From NCBI RefSeq assembly GCF_040219635.1, contig NZ_JAVJSC010000002.1, positions 124,001-188,000 on the forward strand: a DNA stretch of 64,000 nucleotides, in the 5' to 3' direction. The translations under genes were made by a program, and so were the position numbers. Origin of the DNA: Pyruvatibacter sp. Lineage in GTDB: Bacteria; Pseudomonadota; Alphaproteobacteria; CGMCC-115125. Shown here piece by piece: positions 54,051 through 63,280 of this stretch (position 1 is the stretch's first letter; each line of letters begins with the position of its first letter). Below the pieces are notes generated by a model, which saw only the letters and a program-made list of their open reading frames with translations, had not been told where the DNA came from and did not search any database.

Positions 54051-54653
54051 CTAAAAACCTGGTTGCCCTGGAACAACCGTGACCGGCGTGTGCGTTCCAC
54101 ATTCAAAACTGTCCCGCATCGTATCAGCCACCTGCCGCGCAACCTCGTTGGCATTGCTCACCGCTTTGGCATCCACATAGCCGATGTGACACGACCGTTC
54201 ATCCGGCGTTGCAGGCACCTTGCTGACCACAAGCACGTTCCCCTTGCCGTTTTCTTCGCCCATGCCTCCCTCGCCCAAGCCGCCCTCGCCCATGCCGCTG
54301 TCGGTGAAATATCGCAGGATCAGCGCATAGGGTTCGAACGACCCTGCAGCCATCTCGCCGCGCCACTCGGCTTTGGTGTTGACGGTATTGAACGGACCCA
54401 GCGTTTCAAACAGGATGGCCGTCTGCGCCCCGGTGCGACGCGGCTCCACCCAGAACCGCAAATCACCTTCCATAACCCGAAGTTCCCATCCCTCCGGGCC
54501 CGGACAAACCGCTTCATAGGCAGGCTCATCACCGAAGTCTTGTCCTTGTGGACAGACATCCAGATCAATGTCGGAGTATTGGCTGACAGGTTGTGCCATT
54601 GCCGATGCGGCAAGCAACCCTGAGAACAAACCTGCAATCAGAAAGCAACGCAT
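54051..54653 (-). CDS. Secreted protein of unknown function
   Basis: 200 aa from ATG 54653, four bases after the DUF427 stop. N-terminal signal peptide (MRCFLIAGLFSGLLAASAMA, cleaved before QPV). Mature part has four cysteines and a Gly/Met/Glu-rich repeat SGMGEGGLGEGGMGEENGKG about 65 residues from the end. Not recognised. Shares an operon with the DUF427 gene. The longer upstream frame is rejected because it runs through that gene. Confidence 0.65.
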   Translation of the reverse strand: MRCFLIAGLFSGLLAASAMAQPVSQYSDIDLDVCPQGQDFGDEPAYEAVCPGPEGWELRVMEGDLRFWVEPRRTGAQTAILFETLGPFNTVNTKAEWRGEMAAGSFEPYALILRYFTDSGMGEGGLGEGGMGEENGKGNVLVVSKVPATPDERSCHIGYVDAKAVSNANEVARQVADTMRDSFECGTHTPVTVVPGQPGF

Positions 54654-54657
54654 GGGG

Positions 54658-55056
54658 TTATTCCTCGGTGACTGTGATGCGGTCTGTATAAAACGCCAGA
54701 TGGTCCTTGATCTGCGCCAGCGGCACAAACGGGTCTTCATAGCTCCACACAGCATTGACCCCCGCATCTGAACCCGCGATGACAGAAAAATAGGAAGCCT
54801 CGCCCTTAAGAGGGCAGAACGTCGAATGATCGGTGCGTTTAAGGCCCGGCATATCGGCGTCGCTGCGCGGCACATAGAGCACCGGAGCATATTCTCCCTC
54901 ATGCAGGCGTATGGCGTTTTTGCTGCGTGCAATCTCAGTGTCATTCAGTGTCACAACCACGCACCCTGTAACCGGCTCAAGGCGGATGCGGTCTGGAAAC
55001 TCCGCCAGCCGCGAAGGCAGATGCGCGCCTGAAACCGTCCGTGCCGTTTCACTCAT
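54658..55056 (-). CDS. DUF427 domain protein
   Basis: 132-aa cytoplasmic protein of the DUF427 family, recognised by the pattern LNDTEIARSKNAIRL, APVLYVPRSDAD, TDHSTFCPLKGEASYFSV and VWSYEDPFVPLAQIKDHLAF. Function unknown; a small beta-tent fold is known for the family. Cotranscribed with the secreted gene that follows. Divergent from the SDR gene at 55189. Confidence 0.85.
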   Translation of the reverse strand: MSETARTVSGAHLPSRLAEFPDRIRLEPVTGCVVVTLNDTEIARSKNAIRLHEGEYAPVLYVPRSDADMPGLKRTDHSTFCPLKGEASYFSVIAGSDAGVNAVWSYEDPFVPLAQIKDHLAFYTDRITVTEE

Positions 55057-55188
55057 TGTTCAATCCTTCACTCATTTGAGCCTGCCAGACTGGCCTGTTT
55101 TCGTCAGGTTGGACTTGATGCATACGTTGTTTCCCCGCTAACTGGCAAAAATACAAACGCAAAATGCGAGACGACAGGGAGAGCATCC

Positions 55189-55977
55189 ATGCGCATCGAC
55201 GGCCAGAGTGCCATCATAACCGGATCAGCAACAGGTCTTGGTGCCGCCATCGCAATCAAGCTGGCTGAACGTGGTGCCAATGTGGTTATCAACTTCACCA
55301 AAAGCAAAACAGAAGCCGAAGAAACTGCCAAGCTGTGTGAACAGGCCGGCGGCAAGGCTGTGCTGGTACAGGCGGATGTCTCGAAGGACGAAGACTGCCG
55401 ACGCATGGCGCAAGAAACAGTGGATGCCTTCGGTCGCATCGACATTCTGATTAACAACGCAGGCGGCACCAAGTTTGCTGATCACGATAAACTCGATGAT
55501 CTGAACGCAGAGGACTTTCACTGGATATACGGGCTCAACGTTGTTGGCCCCTATCAGATGATCCGCGCCTGCCTGCCCCACCTCAAGGAGCACGGCAAAG
55601 GCAAGGTTGTGAATGTCTCGTCCATCGCCGGGGTTGTCGGCATCGGATCATCGGTTGCATATGCTGCTTCCAAGGGTGCCTTGAACACCATGACACTATC
55701 ACTGGCCCGCTCGCTCGCACCTGAAGTGCGCGTTAATGCAATCTGTCCCGGCTTTATTGGTACACGGTGGTTCAAGGACAAGTTTGGCGACAACATGTTT
55801 CAGGAGATTGTGGCCAATCAGGAAGCCACGATGCCACTCCGGCAAGCGGGGACGCCGGAGCTTGTTGCAGATGCAGCCGTGTTTTTTGCCTGCGAAGGCG
55901 GCGAGCACATAACCGGCGAAACGCTGATTACCGATGCTGGTATGCATATGGGCTACGCACCGCAAGTCGCCCGCTAA
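55189..55977 (+). CDS. SDR oxidoreductase (FabG-like)
   Basis: 262-aa classical SDR. Cofactor loop AIITGSATGLGAAIAIKLAE, NNAGGTKFADHD, catalytic Ser in VNVSSIAGV and Tyr/Lys in VAYAASKGALN, and NAICPGFIGTRWF. Most like 3-oxoacyl-ACP reductase-type SDRs, but a housekeeping FabG is not implied because the gene is not beside fab genes. RidA follows after 27 bases and may be cotranscribed. Confidence 0.88.
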   Translation: MRIDGQSAIITGSATGLGAAIAIKLAERGANVVINFTKSKTEAEETAKLCEQAGGKAVLVQADVSKDEDCRRMAQETVDAFGRIDILINNAGGTKFADHDKLDDLNAEDFHWIYGLNVVGPYQMIRACLPHLKEHGKGKVVNVSSIAGVVGIGSSVAYAASKGALNTMTLSLARSLAPEVRVNAICPGFIGTRWFKDKFGDNMFQEIVANQEATMPLRQAGTPELVADAAVFFACEGGEHITGETLITDAGMHMGYAPQVAR

Positions 55978-56004
55978 CAAGCGCGGCAGTGAGAGAGAAA
56001 ATCA

Positions 56005-56403
56005 ATGGCCATCACCAAAATAAATCCTGACGACATGCCTGACGCTGGCGCCATGGGCTACACGCAGGTGACGACAGCCCAGCCCGGCACGATGATTTTT
56101 CTGTCCGGCCAGGTTGGCTGGAGCCGCGACGGCACACCAGTGCCTGAGGGGTTGGCAGAGCAGGCCGCAATCGCGGTTCGCAATGTCGAGCGCGGTCTGG
56201 CGGCAGCCGGTGCGTCCGCCGCTGATGTCACATCAATGCGGATTTATGTGGTTGGTCTGACCGACGACAACGCCGGCGACGCCTACAGCCCCCTGCCAGC
56301 CTTCTTTGGTGGCCAGGCCCCGTGCGTCACCATGATTGGTGTTTCGTCACTGGCTTCGCCAAACCTGCTGGTGGAAATGGAAGTGACAGCCGTCAAGAGC
56401 TGA
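56005..56403 (+). CDS. RidA family protein
   Basis: 132-aa RidA/YjgF-like protein, a family that hydrolyses reactive enamine/imine intermediates. Segments MIFLSGQVGWSRDGTPVPEG and AVRNVERGLAAAGASAADVT are typical. The catalytic Arg of true RidA (near the end, in IEIEAIA context) is not evident: the C-terminal part reads LLVEMEVTAVKS, so it may belong to another Rid subfamily with a different role. Confidence 0.85.
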   Translation: MAITKINPDDMPDAGAMGYTQVTTAQPGTMIFLSGQVGWSRDGTPVPEGLAEQAAIAVRNVERGLAAAGASAADVTSMRIYVVGLTDDNAGDAYSPLPAFFGGQAPCVTMIGVSSLASPNLLVEMEVTAVKS

Positions 56404-56884
56404 CGGGGCAGTCCACATCTGATTCAAAGCGGCCTGCACCGTCACAGTCACCCGCTGGCAGACACTACACCCCTCCTGAATCTTGCGATTATTTGGCTGG
56501 AAAACGCAGTTTTTCAGATGTGTGACATTTTTGTCGCGCCTATGTGACGGAGAGGTTGCAGTTTTTTGCGGCACGTTGTGCGGCGCAAAACTTAGGCATT
56601 CGCATATGCAGCATAATTCTTGTGCAATTGATATGTGACAGATGACTAATACTTGGGCGAAACCCGCATTAACTCTCACCTTTTTGCACTTTGACGATAT
56701 GTCAGAACATTGATAGCGAAGAGGTATGCAAGGCATCACTCCTCCCGATGTCGTGCAGACCACTTAACGCGAGGAATACTTTTTCCTCAGTCGCAAAAAC
56801 TGTGTTTCTGCGAGCAAACCAACTCGGCCTTTTTACAGTTTAAGTAAAGCTGAAATCTGCCGAATGTAACCAGGGGTTTTGACT
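56404..56884. other. Long leader region before TorF-like porin
   Basis: 481 bases without a credible gene, more AT-rich than its surroundings. It contains a hairpin (56564-56590: TTTTGCG-GCAC paired with GTGC-CGCAAAA, loop GTT, 2-base bulge), the 8-base palindrome GCATATGC, and three TGTGAC hexamers at 56521, 56543 and 56634. A long untranslated leader or a small RNA is possible; no riboswitch fold is recognised. A minus frame at 56347-56763 runs through it but lacks coding character. Confidence 0.4.
56564..56590. terminator. Hairpin in the porin leader
   Basis: Stem TTTTGCG/CGCAAAA plus GCAC/GTGC with a two-base bulge and a GTT loop. It lies 160 bases after the RidA stop and could end that transcript, though only short T runs flank it. 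Confidence 0.4.
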
Positions 56885-57658
56885 ATGAAAGACTATGGGG
56901 CACTCAGCACACCAAAAGGGTTGCGCGGCCTGAAGCTCTCAGCATCAGCGCTTGTTCTTGCTGCAGCATCTTTTGCCGCACAGCCAGCGCTGGCGGAAGA
57001 AGCAGCACCTGCTGACGACGGGCTTGTCTTCGGCGGTGAACTGTCAGGCAACGTTGGTTTCTACACCGACTACATCTATCGCGGCGTGAGCCAGACCAAC
57101 AATGAAGCTGCCATTCAGGGCGGCATCGACTGGGCGCACACATCAGGCTTCTACATCGGCGCATGGGGCTCCAACGTTGATTTCAACGATGGAGACCAGG
57201 CATCCGTCGAGGTGGACGTGTATGGCGGTTTCAGCAACTCGCTGGAAAGCCTTCCGGCACTCTCCTACGATGTGGGCGTCCTCTACTACTGGTACCCGGG
57301 CGCGACGAGCAGTCTCGACTATGACTTCGTCGAACTCTACGGCTCGATCGGCTACGACTTCGATTTTGCCGCAGCCAGCTTCGGTCTTGCCTGGTCGCCT
57401 GAGTTCTTCGGCGACACAGGGGACGCCTACTACTACCAGCTTGGCCTTGAAGTGCCGCTGCCCTTCGACGTCGGTTTTGCTGCCGGCTACAACTTCCAGG
57501 AGTTTGAAGAAGGCGCACAGGACGATTATCAGGACTGGAATGTGGGGCTGGGCTACACACTCTACGGACTGGACCTGAGCCTCACCTACTCTGAGACTGT
57601 CGATCTTGGCACCTCAGACAATGAAGCACTGACCTTCGGAGTTGGCTACTCATTCTAA
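56885..57658 (+). CDS. TorF-family putative porin
   Basis: 257-aa outer-membrane beta-barrel of the TorF-like conserved family (TIGR02001 type). ATG 56885 with AGGGGT upstream; the TTG at 56879 is not preferred. Signal peptide cleaved near ALAEE. Strand-like repeats with many Tyr/Asp/Gly residues follow (GNVGFYTDYIYRGVSQTNN) and the last strand ends in Phe (LTFGVGYSF), the classic barrel C-terminus. Preceded by a 481-base leader and followed by a strong terminator, suggesting a single, highly expressed gene. The transported solute is unknown. Confidence 0.85.
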   Translation: MKDYGALSTPKGLRGLKLSASALVLAAASFAAQPALAEEAAPADDGLVFGGELSGNVGFYTDYIYRGVSQTNNEAAIQGGIDWAHTSGFYIGAWGSNVDFNDGDQASVEVDVYGGFSNSLESLPALSYDVGVLYYWYPGATSSLDYDFVELYGSIGYDFDFAAASFGLAWSPEFFGDTGDAYYYQLGLEVPLPFDVGFAAGYNFQEFEEGAQDDYQDWNVGLGYTLYGLDLSLTYSETVDLGTSDNEALTFGVGYSF

Positions 57659-57705
57659 GGGGGGTGTAGCCACCCGTTGCGCCAAGGAGCTAGTCCCTCC
57701 TGAAG

Positions 57706-57748
57706 CAGGCCGGATCACTTGGGGGAGTGGTCCGGCCTGTTTTGTTTT
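57706..57748 (+). terminator. Rho-independent terminator after the porin gene
   Basis: 14-bp stem (left 57706-57719, right 57726-57739; one G-T wobble), six-base loop and T-rich run TTTTGTTTT at 57740-57748. Its T run ends at the last base of the convergent hydrolase gene. Confidence 0.9.
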
Positions 57749-58509
57749 CATCTGGTCTGGGCGAGAAAGCGAATGACTTCCGACTTGGTGATCTTGTCGC
57801 CCACCGCCCGCATGTGATCCCGGCGCGGCACTACCACACATTCAGCACCAGGAATGAGCGCCGCCAACGGCGCAGGGTCGCGCGCCACATCGTCGGTCTC
57901 CCCTGCTATGACCAACGTCGGAGCTGAAATGGCGCCCAGATCATCCGCCGTAAAAACCTTGCCGACGCCGCGAATGCAGGCGGCAAGAGCTTGTTTGTCG
58001 GCACCCGTCTGATCCGCGAACAAACGAAACCGACGCGGCACTTCCTGGCTTTGTGGCGGCACATCATCCCGAAGCAGGCCCTGCGCAATATCTTCGTTAC
58101 GCTGGCCCGTCTCACGCAGCATGTTTTCACCGACGCCCGCCAGCACAAGCCGTGACACAAGTTCCGGCCGCGCCGCCGCGAGCACGGCTGACGTAAATGC
58201 GCCCATGGAGTATCCCATGACGTCCACCGCACCTGCATCCAGGCTCTCAATTACCGCAGCGACATCCGCTGCCAACTCCTCAAGTGCATAAGCCGCCGGG
58301 TCATAATACTTTGTGGTTCTGCCATGGCCACGCAGGTCGGGTGCAACGCCGCGCAGACCTGCGTCCGACAGTGGCTTGATCCATCCCGGCGCAACCCAGT
58401 TGGTGCGGTGGTCTGAAGCAAATCCATGAACCAGCATGACCGGACGCTCCCCGGCATCCGCTTCGTACACATAAATAACTGCGTCTGCGCGTGTCACTTG
58501 TTTCATCAT
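57748..58509 (-). CDS. Alpha/beta hydrolase
   Basis: 253-aa alpha/beta-hydrolase. Oxyanion segment MLVHGFASDHRTNW, nucleophile elbow DVMGYSMGAFTSAVL (Ser about residue 101), acidic residue in IAGETDDVARD and His in RRDHMRAVGD. Cytoplasmic. Similar to esterase/epoxide-hydrolase-like enzymes of unknown substrate. Its stop lies on the T run of the convergent porin terminator. Confidence 0.85.
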   Translation of the reverse strand: MMKQVTRADAVIYVYEADAGERPVMLVHGFASDHRTNWVAPGWIKPLSDAGLRGVAPDLRGHGRTTKYYDPAAYALEELAADVAAVIESLDAGAVDVMGYSMGAFTSAVLAAARPELVSRLVLAGVGENMLRETGQRNEDIAQGLLRDDVPPQSQEVPRRFRLFADQTGADKQALAACIRGVGKVFTADDLGAISAPTLVIAGETDDVARDPAPLAALIPGAECVVVPRRDHMRAVGDKITKSEVIRFLAQTR

Positions 58510-58890
58510 TGGCCAGCCACTTCTAGCGAGAGCGAGCTACCCACCTAGCGGGTTTGGCGGCAACAAAAAAGGGGTGCGCCGCGTGGCACGTACCTCTGTT
58601 TGATATCTGCACCGGATTTAGTTTCCGGCAGGAACGAACTTCCAAAGCTGCCCGGAGAAGTTTTGGCAATCATCCATGCGTGCAGCACCGCCCAGGGACA
58701 AAGACGGATCAACACGGCTTCCCTCAAAGCACTTGTTTTCCGATGCCTGGAACTGCGTCTGCATCCGATAAAATCCGGAGAACTCCATTGCGGCCACAAA
58801 GGAACGTGATCCGCCGTAGGCGACCCTGTCAAATACCGCATACCTCCGGTATGCTTGCGCCCTTCAAACGATGCATTGGAGCTCGACCCT
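58510..58890. other. Gene-poor region before M20 hydrolase
   Basis: 381 bases. It holds the upstream regions of the divergent hydrolase and M20 genes. Frames on both strands (plus 58554-58898, minus 58545-58964) show no protein-like composition and overlap each other. The one clear structure is the inverted repeat at 58838-58854. Confidence 0.45.
58838..58854. promoter_or_regulatory. Operator-like inverted repeat GCATACC-TCC-GGTATGC
   Basis: Perfect 7-bp inverted repeat with a three-base centre, 36 bases before the GTG start of the M20 gene. The spacing suits a dimeric repressor or activator, but no regulator gene is next to it. Confidence 0.4.
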
Positions 58891-60147
58891 GTGAGTGATC
58901 TGGACGCCCTTAAACGCGAGACCTGTGACCGTATCGATGCCATCGCGCCAGAGCTGATTGACATCAGCCACCAGATTCACGCAAAGCCTGAACTGGCATT
59001 CCAGGAACACTTCGCAGCGGCCCTGCTGGCGGACACGCTTGAGAAGCACGACCTGCCCGCAACCCGAAATGCCTTCGGTCTGGACACAGCCTACGCCTCT
59101 TGCTTTGGCCGGGGTGATACGGAAGTGGCCATCCTGTCTGAGTACGACGCCCTGCCCGGCATTGGCCACGCCTGCGGTCACAACATCATCGCGACCAGCG
59201 GTCTTGGTGCCGCCCTTGGCCTCGCAGCCCTCAACGGCCGCCTGCCCGGCCGCGTGCGATACTTGGGCACGCCAGCCGAGGAAATGGGCGGTGGCAAGGA
59301 ACTGATGGCACAGGAAGGGGCCTTCGAAAGCCTGGATGCTGCCATGATGGTGCACCCGGCAGGCATTGATCTTGAAACAATGCCCTGCATATGCGTCAGC
59401 GAAGTGCGCGTCACCTACCATGGCCGCTCTGCACACGCATCCGCCATGCCTCATGCCGGACTGAACGCGCTTGATGCACTTGTAACCGCGTATCAGACGC
59501 TTGCCCAGCTTCGTCAGCATATTCGCCCGACAGAACGCATCCATGGTATTTTTACTGAGACGGGACTTGCCCCCAACATCGTGCCAGACAAGGCCGCCGG
59601 TATTTTTTATGTCCGCGCGAAAGATGCCCCCGCATTGGCAGAGCTCAAAAAGCGCGTACAGGCCTGCTTTGATGCAGGTGCCATCGCGTCAGGCTGCAAG
59701 GCCCAAGTGGAATGGGCCAAGGCTGACTATCTGGACATGAAAACAAGCACGGCGATTTCCGGCGCATATGTGGACAACGCCAGGTCTCTCGGCCGCGAGT
59801 TCGTTGATCTGGCCGCGCTGCCGTCCGGGTCAGCAGGCTCAACCGATATGGGCAATGTCTCCCACCGGGTGCCATCCATTCACCCGATGATTTCGTGTGC
59901 ACCGGCAAACGTGGTGATCCACAATCCTGAGTTTGCAAAATGGGCAGGGTCCGATCTTGGGGACAAGGCTGTTGTCGATGGCGCAAAGTCACTTGCAATG
60001 ACGGCATTGGATTTCATGATGTCGCCCGACATGCAGGCCAGAGCCAAGGCAGACTTTGCAGCCAGCGCTGACGTCTCCCGCGACGCTGTTACCCGTGCCT
60101 ACAACCCGGATGGGCTGGCCGACATTGGCGGCTGTGGCTGCTGCTAG
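58891..60147 (+). CDS. M20 family metallo-amidohydrolase
   Basis: 418-aa zinc-type amidohydrolase/peptidase of the AbgB/HipO-like M20 group. Metal motifs GIGHACGHNIIATS and TPAEEMGGGK, dimerisation-domain signature RVTYHGRSAHASAMPHAG, and a later His in SHRVPSIHPM. The start is a GTG at 58891 with GGAG about ten bases upstream; a TTG 12 codons earlier is possible. The C-terminus ends in a Cys/Gly cluster (GGCGCC), which is unusual. Followed by the GPH transporter pair on the opposite strand. Confidence 0.88.
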   Translation: MSDLDALKRETCDRIDAIAPELIDISHQIHAKPELAFQEHFAAALLADTLEKHDLPATRNAFGLDTAYASCFGRGDTEVAILSEYDALPGIGHACGHNIIATSGLGAALGLAALNGRLPGRVRYLGTPAEEMGGGKELMAQEGAFESLDAAMMVHPAGIDLETMPCICVSEVRVTYHGRSAHASAMPHAGLNALDALVTAYQTLAQLRQHIRPTERIHGIFTETGLAPNIVPDKAAGIFYVRAKDAPALAELKKRVQACFDAGAIASGCKAQVEWAKADYLDMKTSTAISGAYVDNARSLGREFVDLAALPSGSAGSTDMGNVSHRVPSIHPMISCAPANVVIHNPEFAKWAGSDLGDKAVVDGAKSLAMTALDFMMSPDMQARAKADFAASADVSRDAVTRAYNPDGLADIGGCGCC

Positions 60148-60159
60148 CGTTTACTGCCC

Positions 60160-61518
60160 TTACTCAAACGGCACAATTGGCGGTTCGCGCTCTGTGCGTT
60201 CCATGATGAGCCTGCGATTTTCACGTTGACGCTCTTCATCGAGCGGGAAGTTCCACATGATCAGGCCGACGGCAAAATACATGGCCGTTGGCAGCCACAC
60301 GAATGTGCCGCGCACACCTTCAAGGGCCAGGGCAGTGTTGGCATCGCTGCCCGGTACAAACCCCAGATAATCAATCAGCGCATAGGTGAGGCCAACGGCA
60401 AGCGCCGCGCCGATCTTGCTGGTCATGGTCAACAGTGAAAAGAACAGGCCGGTGCGTTGATTGCCGGTGGCCAGTTCGTCCTGGTCCGCGACATCGGCCA
60501 TGACCGAGCGCAGCAGAAAAGAACCGGCGCCCAGATTGATGCCAAACAGCGCGGTAAAAATGACCATGATCAGCACGTCGCCGGGGCCGACCAGATAAAT
60601 CAGCGGCAGGCCGATGCCATTCAGAATGGCGGACAAAGCCAATGTACGGTGCTTGCCAAAGTAGTAAGACAGCCGGATCATCACCGGCACGAACACAACG
60701 CCGGCCGCGAAATATGCCAGCAGAATAGCGCTCGACCATGCACCCATTTGCAGCACATCTGCCGCCACAAAAATAAACAATGCCGCCATGGTGCCTGAGC
60801 CGATACCGTTCGCCAGGTCAGCCGCCAGAAGCCGCCGTAGCGGGCTGTTGTAAATCAGTACACGGATTGCCTCACGAAACGGCACATGCTTTGGCGCGGG
60901 CACTTCTCGCTCGCCCACAAGTGTGACGGCTGCAAGCACCGCAATGGGCAGCAGAATAATGACAAACCAACCCATGGCCGCCACGCGTGCACGGCCCACA
61001 TCCTCCGGGCCGATATAGTCAATCACCGCGGGCGTTATCAGCACAAGCAACATGCCCAGAATAAGCGCGCCTTCACGCCAACCCTGCACCAGCGAGCGTT
61101 CGTTATAGTCAGGCGTTAGCTCTGCCCCCCACGACATGTGTGACAGCGTGAGCAGCGTCCAGCCGATATACAGGATCACCATCCACATAAGCAGATATCC
61201 GCCAGAGACCGGCGCTGTTGGCATGAACAGCATGTAGGTGGCGATCAGCATGATCGGCAGCGAAGCCACAATCCAGTGGCGACGCCTGCCCCAGCGCGTG
61301 CGGTATTTGTCTGACAGCAGACCAAGCACGGGGTCTGTAAACACGTCCCAGAACCGCGCGATCATGAAAACCCAGCCGACGACGGCAAGGCCCAGGCCCA
61401 TTTCACTGGCATAAAACGGCGGAAGGTACACCGCGATGGGAAGCCCCATGGCGGCGATTGGTGCCGCTGGAGAGGCAAAGGCCAACAGCCGCAGCGGTGT
61501 CAGTTTCAGGCTGGCCAT
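60160..61518 (-). CDS. MFS transporter, GPH (MelB-like) family, copy B
   Basis: 452-aa twelve-helix symporter. GPH motifs: IAVYLPPFYASEMGLGLAV, RFWDVFTDPVLGLLSD, RTRWGRRRHWIVASLP and HMSWGAELTPDYNERS. Very similar to the neighbouring copy C (same segments with few changes) and less so to copy A at 46.4 kb, indicating a local duplication. It starts 31 bases after copy C and both read leftwards, so cotranscription is likely. Confidence 0.88.
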   Translation of the reverse strand: MASLKLTPLRLLAFASPAAPIAAMGLPIAVYLPPFYASEMGLGLAVVGWVFMIARFWDVFTDPVLGLLSDKYRTRWGRRRHWIVASLPIMLIATYMLFMPTAPVSGGYLLMWMVILYIGWTLLTLSHMSWGAELTPDYNERSLVQGWREGALILGMLLVLITPAVIDYIGPEDVGRARVAAMGWFVIILLPIAVLAAVTLVGEREVPAPKHVPFREAIRVLIYNSPLRRLLAADLANGIGSGTMAALFIFVAADVLQMGAWSSAILLAYFAAGVVFVPVMIRLSYYFGKHRTLALSAILNGIGLPLIYLVGPGDVLIMVIFTALFGINLGAGSFLLRSVMADVADQDELATGNQRTGLFFSLLTMTSKIGAALAVGLTYALIDYLGFVPGSDANTALALEGVRGTFVWLPTAMYFAVGLIMWNFPLDEERQRENRRLIMERTEREPPIVPFE

Positions 61519-61549
61519 GGAAAAACGCTCTTACTCAACACAATGCCTG

Positions 61550-63001
61550 TCAGTCGGCAGACCGCCCAAGCGGCGCGACGGACGCACCTTGCGTGCCACC
61601 TGCCCCTTCAGCAACAGCATCACGCTCTGACAGAATACGCCGGTTCTCGCTCTGCCGTGCTTCATCAATCGGGAAGCTCCACATGACCCAGGCAACAAGA
61701 ACACCAATAAGCGCAGGCGGCAGCACATATACCAACAACAGACCAAGCTCGGCGGAAGGCGTATTCTCCGTACCAGGAACAAATCCCACAATATCAAGAA
61801 TGGGGTACGCAATGCCAATGGCTAGGGCCGCGCCCAGCTTGTTCGTCATGGTAAGAAGTGAATAAAACAGCCCCGTGCGCTGATTGCCGCCTTCAACGTG
61901 ATCGTGGTCAGCCACATCAGCCATTATGGAGCGGAACAGGAATGGCCCGGCCCCCATATTGATACCCAACAAAATCCATACGAGCACGGCAAACAACATG
62001 TCGCCGGGCTCAATCAGGAAAATGAACGGAATAGTGGCCGCCGAAAACAGCGACGAGTAAGCCAGTGTGCGGTGCTTTCCCCAATGGTGCGACAGCCGCA
62101 CCATGATCGGAACAAAGATGCAGCCCGATGTGAGGTAAACAAGGATGAGCAGGCTCGCAAACTGAAGCTGCAAAACGTCCGCTGCCAGAAACAGGAACAG
62201 CGCAGTCACAATGCCGCCGGAGATGCCGCCCAACAGGTCGGCCAGCAGCACGCGGCGCAACGGTTGATTGCGGATCAGGATACTGATGGCTTCACGCCAC
62301 GGCACATGCACCGGATCCTTTACCTTGCGTTCGGGCACCACCCACACCGCGATGGCAACCGTAATCGGCAGCAGGATGAGCACGTACCAGCCCATTGAGG
62401 CAACGCGCGCCGCCGCCACGTTGTCGGGCTGCATCGCTTCAATGAAAACCGGCACCAACAGCACCAAAATCATGCCGGCAATCAACGCCACTTCACGAAA
62501 GCCCTGAATGGTGGAGCGTTCGTTGTAATCAGGTGTGAGTTCAGCGCCCCACGACATGTGCGAGATGGTAAGCAGCGTCCAGCCGATATAGGCAATCACC
62601 ATCCACCACAGCAGATAGCTCGCCGAGACAGGTGCCGTTGGCATGAACAGCATATAAACCGACACCAACATGATCGGCACGGAAATGACGATCCAGTGGC
62701 GGCGACGGCCCCAGCGGGTTTTGAAGCGATCTGACAGCACGCCCAGTACCGGGTCGGTAAACACATCCCAGAAGCGCGTAATCATGAAGATGGCGCCGAC
62801 AACAGCCAGTCCCAGCCCCATCTCGCCAGCATAGAACGGCGGCAGATACACAACGATAGGCAGGCCCATGGCGGCGATTGGGGCCGCAGGCAGCGCAAAG
62901 GCACCAATGCGCCAACGGCTGAGACCTGAAGCTCGTGTGTTACCGGGGTTTGGATTGTTCATGCTGCTGTTCTGGCCATCAGGCGCAACGCTACTGTCCA
63001 T
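61550..63001 (-). CDS. MFS transporter, GPH (MelB-like) family, copy C
   Basis: 483-aa paralog of copy B: IVVYLPPFYAGEMGLGLAV, RFWDVFTDPVLGVLSD, TRWGRRRHWIVISVP, HMSWGAELTPDYNERST. AAGGAGGA lies about ten bases before the ATG at 63001; an internal ATG at 62962 would shorten the cytoplasmic N-terminus. First of the two tandem transporter genes. The substrate is unknown; no glycosidase or sugar kinase is adjacent, so sugar transport is only the family default. Confidence 0.88.
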   Translation of the reverse strand: MDSSVAPDGQNSSMNNPNPGNTRASGLSRWRIGAFALPAAPIAAMGLPIVVYLPPFYAGEMGLGLAVVGAIFMITRFWDVFTDPVLGVLSDRFKTRWGRRRHWIVISVPIMLVSVYMLFMPTAPVSASYLLWWMVIAYIGWTLLTISHMSWGAELTPDYNERSTIQGFREVALIAGMILVLLVPVFIEAMQPDNVAAARVASMGWYVLILLPITVAIAVWVVPERKVKDPVHVPWREAISILIRNQPLRRVLLADLLGGISGGIVTALFLFLAADVLQLQFASLLILVYLTSGCIFVPIMVRLSHHWGKHRTLAYSSLFSAATIPFIFLIEPGDMLFAVLVWILLGINMGAGPFLFRSIMADVADHDHVEGGNQRTGLFYSLLTMTNKLGAALAIGIAYPILDIVGFVPGTENTPSAELGLLLVYVLPPALIGVLVAWVMWSFPIDEARQSENRRILSERDAVAEGAGGTQGASVAPLGRSAD

Positions 63002-63280
63002 GCGGCCCTCGTCCTCCTTGGGTCACCTGCCTGGTTGGGGTGTCTTGTGGGGTCACCGCCAACGTGATGTGTGGTTGCTTTATTTTGCCGCTCCGATGTG
63101 TGAAGCGTCGCACTCACGTTTTTTGTTGGCGCGATGATACGCACAAAAATGTAAGTGGAGAAGCAAACTTCGCTGTGAAACTGCTGATTTTTCCGTGTTC
63201 GTCTCAGGGTGCGTTGCGGCAGCATTTGTTTGCAGCCTGCATCCGCACTACGCTCCCTTCCCGCGTGTAAGGATCACGTC

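Noticed and set aside
56521..56639. CRP/FNR-type site in the porin leader
   Set aside because: The TGTGAC hexamers are not paired as inverted half-sites at the required spacing.
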